64,000 nt of DNA, taken from the NCBI GenBank assembly GCA_011523365.1, contig WTGY01000182.1, forward strand, positions 44,317-108,316, written 5' to 3'. Shown here one piece after another: positions 58,015 to 64,000 of the stretch. This stretch comes from Caldilineaceae bacterium. GTDB lineage: Bacteria; Chloroflexota; Anaerolineae; Caldilineales; Caldilineaceae. Numbering within the stretch: the first letter of the stretch is position 1; every line of letters begins with the position of its first letter. The notes beneath the pieces were generated by a model. The model searched no databases and was not told where the DNA came from. It was given only the letters and a program-made list of their open reading frames with translations. Position numbers and translations under genes: made by a program.

Positions 58015-59640
58015 CTACTGCCCGGTCCAATGGAGCCGTTGAACGACTTCGGTTATCACAGGTTCCAGTTCCTCAATTTGATCGCGGTGGGTGTTAAACC
58101 CAAGGGCAACGAGCCTGTCGCCGTCTGGTGAAAGGAGCCATATCTGCCATACGACGTTTTTGGTTGCGTATTCACCGTATTGGATTGACACCACCTCTTC
58201 GTCCGACGGCCTCATTCCCTGTACCAGCTCAACCACGGCCGGTTCGATACTGTAAGTCTGCTCGGAGGCGGCCTGCGCGTATCCTTCGAGGGTTTGGCCA
58301 TTGGCCGCGAACGAGAAGACAAGCATGAAGTTGCTTGCCTCGCTCTCCTCCTGGCCAGTCTGCAGACCAAGGCCGATCACGGCGTCGTCGCGTCGGAGGC
58401 TCATCGCCGAAACGACGTCACCCAATCCCAAGACGTCGAACTGTTCTTCCGATACTTTGTTGGCCGCGGACAGGAGCGCCAAGTCCGCCGCGGTAGGCTG
58501 CGCGGGGTCAAAGTAGCGCCATTCGGAGGGAAGTGAAAGCGACAGTCCTCTTGCCACGTCTTCATAGGTCAGCCAGCCGGACTCGTCTGCCTGAGGGACA
58601 TCTTCTGCGCCTGCTGGCGGGGACACATAGTCACCGTGCAGCCAGCCCAGTTGGCCGCGGTACTCGATCTGCCACCAGCCGCCGGCCGGGCCGCCAACGG
58701 CGTTGCGGCTGATAGCGGCGAACTGTTCGCCCTCCCCCGCCTTGCCAAGGATGGGATAGTCGGTGCCCGGACCCCCGCGGACGTTCATGAGGTGCTCAAG
58801 AGTCACTTGCGGACCTGACCGGGGCAGATGGGAAGGATCGTCCAGCCACTGAACTCTGCGAACGACTTCGCGCAAGAGGCCCTCCACCCACTCGGAATAT
58901 TCGCCCCACACGTCGTAGGTGACAGTCAGAAAAGTTCCTCCGTCGGGAGATAGCATTATCACGCGCCAGCCGGTCACATTTGCGTCGGGGACGGTGACAA
59001 TCCGGTTTCCGAATGCCTGAGAGCCGTCAATGCGGTATTGGATTGAGGCGGTTTCCTCACCCCATGGACGCAGACCGGGACCGATCTCGATGCCATCCAC
59101 TTCAGCCAGGCCGGAGGCACCAAGTTCGTCGCTCAGCAGGCGTGCAAACGTCTCAAGAGTTCGGCCCTCGCTTGGTACTGCAAGCAGATGAAATCCGTTG
59201 GTCTCCAGCGGAGTCGAATCGGGGTCGTAGGGGAAACCGGCGCCGGCGAAGTAGTCCTCCTGGCCGGGTTGAGTCAGAAACCCGACGTAACCCTCCCGCT
59301 CTTCGAAGAATGCTTCGGCCAGTTCGTCATCCCCGAGTTGTGAGCCGAGCGCGGACAGTTCCTCCTGTGTGGAAACAAAGAGCCACCTGTTGGGATGGAA
59401 AACTCTGATTCGGTGGCTTTCGACTTCGAAGGCAGGCCAGTCCTGGAACGGTCCGCCAGACGAGGAGGGCGTGTCCCCAACCGGAACCACTAAAGGATTG
59501 TGGATCGAGATCAGCGGCGTCTCGGGCGCAGGCCCGCTGACCGGAATGCCGGGGTCAGCCGGTAAGGGAACGCATGCTGTGAGAAGCAGGGCAGCCGCTG
59601 AGAGAATTGCCCCGACAGATGTAGGATGGTTGTAGTTCAT
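58015..59640 (-). CDS. Secreted SH3b-domain lipoprotein with duplicated flanking domains
   Basis: A 541-residue lipoprotein. The N-terminal signal ends in the lipobox LLTAC with Cys23 as the lipidation site. The central SH3b domain (about 283-345) contains MNVRGGPGTDYPILG and GQLGWLHGDYV. It is flanked by two related domains of about 200 residues. The first ends VIMLSPDGGTFLTVTYDVW and the second ends WLLSPDGDRLVALGFNT; each closes with a helix (EVVRRVQW, EVVQRLHW), indicating an internal duplication. The flanking fold is not recognised, though the GWRVIMLSPDG pattern resembles PsbP/DUF1795-type domains. The protein probably sits on the outer face of the membrane and binds a wall or polymer ligand; this is inference. 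Confidence 0.85.
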   Translation of the reverse strand: MNYNHPTSVGAILSAAALLLTACVPLPADPGIPVSGPAPETPLISIHNPLVVPVGDTPSSSGGPFQDWPAFEVESHRIRVFHPNRWLFVSTQEELSALGSQLGDDELAEAFFEEREGYVGFLTQPGQEDYFAGAGFPYDPDSTPLETNGFHLLAVPSEGRTLETFARLLSDELGASGLAEVDGIEIGPGLRPWGEETASIQYRIDGSQAFGNRIVTVPDANVTGWRVIMLSPDGGTFLTVTYDVWGEYSEWVEGLLREVVRRVQWLDDPSHLPRSGPQVTLEHLMNVRGGPGTDYPILGKAGEGEQFAAISRNAVGGPAGGWWQIEYRGQLGWLHGDYVSPPAGAEDVPQADESGWLTYEDVARGLSLSLPSEWRYFDPAQPTAADLALLSAANKVSEEQFDVLGLGDVVSAMSLRRDDAVIGLGLQTGQEESEASNFMLVFSFAANGQTLEGYAQAASEQTYSIEPAVVELVQGMRPSDEEVVSIQYGEYATKNVVWQIWLLSPDGDRLVALGFNTHRDQIEELEPVITEVVQRLHWTGQ

Positions 59641-60118
59641 GGTCCACTGTCCCTAGTCCACGTAGTCTGCGCAATTGCAATGTCTTCCCGTGTTAGAATG
59701 CTGGAAAGGAGGCTGAGGAGCCCTCCTCAGCGTTTCACACCAATGGCGAATGACAACTCTCCACTCTATCATTGTGCAGGCAAAGAAGCATTTTTTCAAA
59801 TGTGGTTTTACGAGGACGCCGTCCACTTAACGTTGACGGTCCCTACAGTGACTGGTAGATGGGGGTCTCCAGGTCTTTTTTCTGCGATCTCCCACGTACA
59901 CTGACTTGGGAATCCATGTCAAAGTCACTGCTGGGCATATCCTGCTCTGCGTGCCGCGGGCACGACTCCGCGGGGGCAGCAGCACTTTGCGGCGTGGGCT
60001 ATTGGAACGATCCTTTCACATTTTCGAGGCATTTTTCAAACCCCCGGACAAGTGCAGCGGTTCCATCTTGTGCCTGTCTTGACCGTATGCTACAGTTCAG
60101 AATCGAGGAGGCAAGCAA
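59641..60118. other. Gap without a recognised gene
   Basis: Only short frames without family features. A hairpin with stem GCTGAGGAG/CTCCTCAGC lies at 59712-59731. The region separates the divergent lipoprotein and dioxygenase genes and presumably contains both promoters, which were not identified. Confidence 0.5.
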
Positions 60119-60979
60119 ATGGCAACTAATCTAGAATCCCTGTTTCGGATACCGGGCCCGTCTGAAGCTGAAATCGAGTCCTTTCATAGCGACGGCTACA
60201 TTGCCTTTCCCGATGTCTTCACCGACCACGCCAGGGAAGTGCTCATCAGAGAGATCGAGGGCCTTGACCAGGTTCGCGAATTCGTCAGTCAGTTGCAGGC
60301 CAATCGCGGCGAACCCAAGGCCTACTTCATCCGCCCCTGGAACGAGCGCGGTCCCTACAGCGATCAGCTCATCGACGACCCGTTTATCACCGCCTTGTTG
60401 ACGGCCACCATTGGCGGGGATTACCACTTCTGTCACTCAGCGCTTAACGTTGCCCCGCGCGGGACCGGGCCCATCCGCTACCACCAGGACCACCACCACT
60501 GGAAGCATGAGAATCCGATAAACCTTGCTGAACGTGACAGATACTATGTCCAGATTCTCTATTATCTCAATGGCTTTCGTCGCGGCGACCGCAATCTCAA
60601 AGTAATTCCCGGCAGCCACCGTGTTGCGCCGGTCGAGGACGCTGCTGGTGACATGGCGCGGGCCGATGCGTTTTTGAAGAGGCTGCTTGCCGGGGAGTTT
60701 GACGCCGAGGCGGGCCGGCCTCTGCGTGAGAAGCGACTGGAACTGCCTCCGGGGAGCATGGTTTATATTGACGCCCGAATTTTTCACGGCGTCGAACCGA
60801 AGCCGATTGACTCTCCGCAGCCATACCGAATCTTCAACATCGACATCTTCAAAGAGGCGGGTCCGCCTCACCGATACACGCAAGAGATCCCTGCCGAGTG
60901 GATAGCCCGCGCCGATTCACACAGGAAAAGGCTGTTCTTGCGCGAAGCGTATAGTGAAGGCTGCTGGGAGCGGAACTGA
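60119..60979 (+). CDS. Phytanoyl-CoA dioxygenase (PhyH) family protein
   Basis: A 286-residue Fe(II)/2-oxoglutarate-dependent oxygenase. The metal triad is visible as the HxD motif in RYHQDHHHW and the distal His in ARIFHGVEPKP, with the 2-oxoglutarate-binding Arg in PQPYRIFNID. The ATG has a CGAGGAGG ribosome-binding site. The family hydroxylates diverse small molecules, and the substrate is unknown. It precedes the glycoside-hydrolase-like gene by about 200 bases. Members are often numerous in sponge- or soil-associated Chloroflexota, which fits the inferred host. Confidence 0.88.
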   Translation: MATNLESLFRIPGPSEAEIESFHSDGYIAFPDVFTDHAREVLIREIEGLDQVREFVSQLQANRGEPKAYFIRPWNERGPYSDQLIDDPFITALLTATIGGDYHFCHSALNVAPRGTGPIRYHQDHHHWKHENPINLAERDRYYVQILYYLNGFRRGDRNLKVIPGSHRVAPVEDAAGDMARADAFLKRLLAGEFDAEAGRPLREKRLELPPGSMVYIDARIFHGVEPKPIDSPQPYRIFNIDIFKEAGPPHRYTQEIPAEWIARADSHRKRLFLREAYSEGCWERN

Positions 60980-61018
60980 AAAAGCCTTCCCTGACTCTTC
61001 GATTTCCGAACTTTGTCT

Positions 61019-61075
61019 CTCTCTTTTTCGTGGTACGCCCGTGGCCTTGTGCGGCCATGAAAGAGTTTTTTCAGA
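61019..61075 (+). terminator. Possible terminator after the PhyH gene
   Basis: CTCTTTTTCGTGG can pair with CCATGAAAGAG around an inner TGGCC/GGCCA stem (61052-61067), followed by a T6 run at 61076-61081. The pairing includes G-T pairs and a bulge, so it is weaker than the other terminators. Confidence 0.45.
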
Positions 61076-61182
61076 GTACCTCGCTTGACCCCGCTTGAAT
61101 CGCGCCGGCCCCCTGCGCGTCACTACCTGCCGAACAGAGAGAGCTCGATTCGCTGCCCAAATGACAGGAGCACACCAACGCT

Positions 61183-63213
61183 ATGGCCGACTTCCTCCGC
61201 TACCGACAGATCCACCTTGACTTTCACACCAGTCAACAGCTTACCAATATCGGAGGCGAGTTTGATGCTGCGGCTTGGGCCCAGCAGCTAGTCGACGCTC
61301 ACGTTGACTCCATCACCTGCTTCGCCCGGGGCCATCACGGCATGATTTTCTACGAAACACCGGCCCACCCGGAGCGGCGCCACCCGCGCCTGCAGTGCAA
61401 CCTGCTCGCACAACAGATCGAAGCGGCTCACTCCCGCGATATTCGGGTGCCCATCTACACAACCATCCAGTGGGACTACTACACTGCGCAGGAGGAACCG
61501 CAGTGGCTGCAGGTGGCCTGCGACGGCTCCATTCAGGGGCAAAAGCCCTACCAAGCCGGCTTCTATGCGAAACTCTGCCTGAACACGCCCTATGTCGAGT
61601 TTCTCAAGGCCCACGTTGACGACATGTTCGCGCAACTACCGGCGGTGGACGGGCTATTTTTCGACATCGTTCAGGATCAGGACTGCTCCTGCACCGCCTG
61701 CCGTCTCGAGATGCTGGCACAGGGGCTGGACCCCTCCTACGACGCGGAACGCCTGACTTTCGGCCAAGGCGTAACCGACCGTTTCAAGAGGGATATGTCG
61801 GCCCACGTGCGTAGTCACAGCCAAGAGTGCACCATTTTCTACAACTCCGGCCACGTGGGGCCACGGCAGCGCTCGACGGGCGAGACATACAGCCACTGGG
61901 AGCTGGAGTCACTGCCGTCGGGAGGCTGGGGCTACATGCACTTTCCGCTTTCGCAGCGCTATGCGCGCACTACGGGCCACGACAGTCTGGGTATGACCGG
62001 CAAGTTCCACACGTCCTGGGGGGACTTCCAGTCTTACAAGAACGAGGCCGCGCTGCAGTTCGAGTGCTTCCAGATGCTGGCCCTCAACGCGAAGTGCTCG
62101 GTCGGCGACCAGCTCCACCCGACAGGGCGGCTTGACCGGGCGACTTACGACCTTGTCGGCCCTGTCTACCGCGAGGTGGCGCGAAAGGAGCCATGGTGCC
62201 GCGGGGCCCGTGCTTTGACTGATATCGGTGTGTTCACTTTGGAAGAGTTCACCGGCGAGCGTCTGACGGCGGAGACGGTTGGCGCGGTGCGCATGTTGCA
62301 GGAGGGCGGCCACCAGTTTGACGTTGTCGACAGCCAGACGAGCTGGGATGGTTACCGCGTGCTCATCCTGCCCGATGGCGTTCCACTTGACGGCTTTCTT
62401 GATGGCAAGGTAAACGACTTTCTCGCCTCCGGCGGCAAGGTAATAGCCTCTTTCGAATCCGGCTTAAAGCCCGACCTGTCAGACTTTGCGTTGCCGGCAT
62501 GGGGGGTGCGCAAGACGGGTGAGGGACCTCTCGACGCCAATGGAGAGACAGTGCGAGGCCGGCACTTCGGCAGTGGCGACTATGTGGACTATCTCCGTGG
62601 AGAAGGGATGCTGGCAGCGGGTTTGCGTAACACCGAATACGTCATGTACATGCGGGGATTGGAAATCGAAGCAGCGGAGGACAGCGAGGTTCTTGCAAGG
62701 ATGGTGCCGGCCTACTTTGATCGGACCTGGCAGCATTTCTGCTCTCACCGGCAGACGCCCAGCAGCGGCGAGCCCGCAGGACCTGCAGCTACAAGGATGG
62801 GAGAAGTAATTTACTTCGCTCATCCGATCTTTCGCCAGTACCACCGCAACGCGCCGCGCTGGTGTAAGCAGCTGCTATTGAACGCGCTGGATATGCTCCT
62901 GCCGGACCCGTTGTTGCGGCACAGGGGGCCGACGGGCATGTTGACCGCTTTGAACGAGCAACCCGAACAGAGCCGCTTGGTCCTGCACCTGCTCCACTAC
63001 GTACCTGAACGTCGGGGCCAGGATTTCGACGTCATTGAGGACGTACTGCCCGTTTACGATATCTCGGTGAGTTTGAAGTTACCTGGACCGGTAACCGACG
63101 TACGCTGTGTTCCGGACGGGGAGGCGCTGGATTTCATCGAGGATAGAGGAAGGCTCGAATTCTCCGTGCCCAAGGTGGCAGGGCACCAGATCGTGGAGAT
63201 TGGCCTTGGCTAG
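61183..63213 (+). CDS. Putative glycoside hydrolase with trimerisation-like domain
   Basis: A 676-residue protein. Residues 1-330 look like a TIM barrel of the hypothetical glycosyl hydrolase (GHL6)/alpha-L-fucosidase type: RQIHLDFHTSQQL, DSITCFARGHHGMIFY, and DGLFFDIVQDQDCSCTACR with the acidic residues and Cys cluster of the barrel. The middle part (about 345-470: GVFTLEEF, AVRMLQEGGHQFDVVDSQTS, VLILPDGVPLD, FLASGGKVIAS) resembles the Rossmann-like trimerisation domain of beta-galactosidases. The remainder is beta-rich. The ATG has a CAGGAGCACACC leader. Substrate and catalytic pair are not certain. No signal peptide is visible, suggesting action on imported oligosaccharides. Confidence 0.82.
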   Translation: MADFLRYRQIHLDFHTSQQLTNIGGEFDAAAWAQQLVDAHVDSITCFARGHHGMIFYETPAHPERRHPRLQCNLLAQQIEAAHSRDIRVPIYTTIQWDYYTAQEEPQWLQVACDGSIQGQKPYQAGFYAKLCLNTPYVEFLKAHVDDMFAQLPAVDGLFFDIVQDQDCSCTACRLEMLAQGLDPSYDAERLTFGQGVTDRFKRDMSAHVRSHSQECTIFYNSGHVGPRQRSTGETYSHWELESLPSGGWGYMHFPLSQRYARTTGHDSLGMTGKFHTSWGDFQSYKNEAALQFECFQMLALNAKCSVGDQLHPTGRLDRATYDLVGPVYREVARKEPWCRGARALTDIGVFTLEEFTGERLTAETVGAVRMLQEGGHQFDVVDSQTSWDGYRVLILPDGVPLDGFLDGKVNDFLASGGKVIASFESGLKPDLSDFALPAWGVRKTGEGPLDANGETVRGRHFGSGDYVDYLRGEGMLAAGLRNTEYVMYMRGLEIEAAEDSEVLARMVPAYFDRTWQHFCSHRQTPSSGEPAGPAATRMGEVIYFAHPIFRQYHRNAPRWCKQLLLNALDMLLPDPLLRHRGPTGMLTALNEQPEQSRLVLHLLHYVPERRGQDFDVIEDVLPVYDISVSLKLPGPVTDVRCVPDGEALDFIEDRGRLEFSVPKVAGHQIVEIGLG

Positions 63214-63242
63214 GGCGCCGCAAGGCAAACGTTCTACAAGCT

Positions 63243-63560
63243 CTAAGTCCTCTGCCAGTAGTCGACTACCAGGGCTTTTTCCAGGTGGGGACGCAGAACG
63301 TCGCCAAAAGCGGTGTGGTCAGGGTGGGGGAGATAGGTGTCGCGGTCGGCTTCTCTGGCAAAAGTGACGAAGAAGCAGTGTGTAAAGCCTTCTGCCAGGC
63401 CCTCGACGCTTACGTCGGTGCCCCACTCAAAATCCTGGATCACGTCGATTTTGTCTGGCAGAGCTCGAAAGGCGTTCTCGACTTGGCGAACGCTTTCGGC
63501 TGGCGTTCCGTCTTTGAACTGGAACAGGACGACATGGCGCAGGACTGACTGTTCAGGCAT
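63243..63560 (-). CDS. Dabb family (stress-responsive alpha/beta-barrel) protein
   Basis: A 105-residue ferredoxin-like barrel protein: LRHVVLFQFKDGTPAESVRQV, then IDVIQDFEWGTDVSVEGLAEGFTHCFFVTF, then DRDTYLPHPDHTAFGDVLRPHLEKALVVDY. The HVVLFQFK strand, the helix-end region and the YLPHPDH motif are diagnostic. The ATG has a GGAGATTACAT ribosome-binding site. Members are small dimeric proteins, sometimes polyketide cyclases or stress proteins; function here is unknown. It converges on the glycoside-hydrolase gene. Confidence 0.88.
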   Translation of the reverse strand: MPEQSVLRHVVLFQFKDGTPAESVRQVENAFRALPDKIDVIQDFEWGTDVSVEGLAEGFTHCFFVTFAREADRDTYLPHPDHTAFGDVLRPHLEKALVVDYWQRT

Positions 63561-63813
63561 ATGTAATCTCCGTCGGGTTAAGTCCCCTTCTATACAATTT
63601 GAAACCAGTTCGGCTATTTCAACCTAACCGAAGATAGACCTCTTGGCAAGAGCAAGGGACAAATGAGCTGGGTCCCGCGCATACTGAATCTCACGATTCG
63701 CTCCTCTCATTCGGCAAGCGTCTTCGTCATATGACCAGGAGTCGTTGACGCTCGGCTGGCGCGGCGGCTGCAGGCCCACAGTTAAGCCTAGCCACGCGGG
63801 ACGCAGTGCGTGG

Positions 63814-64000
63814 GCCAGGCCTGGCCGTACGGTGGAGTCCGTCAGTTGGGAGGGGGCGAGGGCAGGCACAGGGCCGGCGCCTACGGGGATCTGATGGGGC
63901 TGGCGGGACGTGGTGTGGCTGGACACTTTCGATTAGGCACCTGTAACGAATATCGACACCCGGTCGATGAGGCATTAGGGGGGGCGTTGCGGGGGCGGAG
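63814..64000 (+). repeat. Dispersed GC-rich intergenic repeat, copy D (cut by window)
   Basis: Matches copy B from its first bases (GCCAGGCCTGGCCGTACGG, GGTGGAGTCCGTCAG) through TCGACACCCGGTCGATGAGG to the GCGGGGGC hairpin, where the window ends. Compared with A and B it lacks about 11 bases between GATGAGGCA and the G-run. Confidence 0.85.

Overview
The window is about 58-60% GC and tightly packed, with most genes on the + strand. Gene content suggests a Chloroflexota bacterium, possibly of the Caldilineaceae/Anaerolineae type. The clues are a LysW carrier-protein lysine operon, enolase-superfamily dehydratase, sulfatase, PhyH dioxygenase and sugar-isomerase genes, and secreted SH3b proteins. 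The taxonomic placement is inference; there is no rRNA or other phylogenetic marker here.

Layout. (1) 1-2.7 kb: a small sugar/acid catabolism group (aldo/keto reductase cut by the left edge, galactonate-dehydratase-like enolase-superfamily enzyme, VOC protein). (2) 3.1-11.2 kb, minus strand: a 2706-residue secreted repeat protein with three Cys-pair domains, 18 putative Ig domains and five SH3b domains. (3) 11.8-19.6 kb: a lysine-biosynthesis operon of the alpha-aminoadipate/LysW type (homocitrate synthase, homoaconitase large and small subunits, a Nudix hydrolase, LysW, LysX, LysY), preceded by a promoter, a short leader ORF and a terminator, and followed by a membrane protein and a MOSC protein. 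(4) 20.3-24.0 kb: a heterodimeric ABC exporter with one degenerate nucleotide site; then a sulfatase and a damaged-looking small gene. (5) 26.4-32.4 kb: ilvB-ilvN-ilvC-leuA behind a very clear branched-chain amino-acid attenuator (promoter, 30-residue Leu/Val/Ile-rich leader peptide, antiterminator, terminator). (6) 32.8-35.2 kb: an unrecognised membrane protein with a YbjQ-like partner. (7) 35.4-54 kb: gltB-gltD, leuC-leuD, a methyltransferase, leuB, ppc, cimA, ilvD and a TIM-barrel sugar isomerase. (8) 54-64 kb: an acyl-CoA ligase and acyl-CoA dehydrogenase pair, an SH3b lipoprotein, a PhyH dioxygenase, a glycoside-hydrolase-like protein and a Dabb protein.

Function. The centre of the window is an amino-acid biosynthesis island. 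AHAS (ilvBN), KARI (ilvC) and DHAD (ilvD) make valine and the isoleucine/leucine precursors. leuA-leuCD-leuB makes leucine. cimA gives a threonine-independent route to 2-oxobutyrate that would share LeuCD and LeuB. GOGAT (gltBD) supplies glutamate for transamination and PEP carboxylase replenishes oxaloacetate. The lysine operon is incomplete here: LysZ, LysJ, LysK and a dedicated homoisocitrate dehydrogenase are not in the window.

Four copies of a GC-rich intergenic repeat, about 320-360 bp and all in the same orientation, lie at 11.8, 19.9, 49.2 and 63.8 kb. They contain strong hairpins and look non-coding. No tRNA, rRNA, CRISPR array or intact insertion sequence was recognised.
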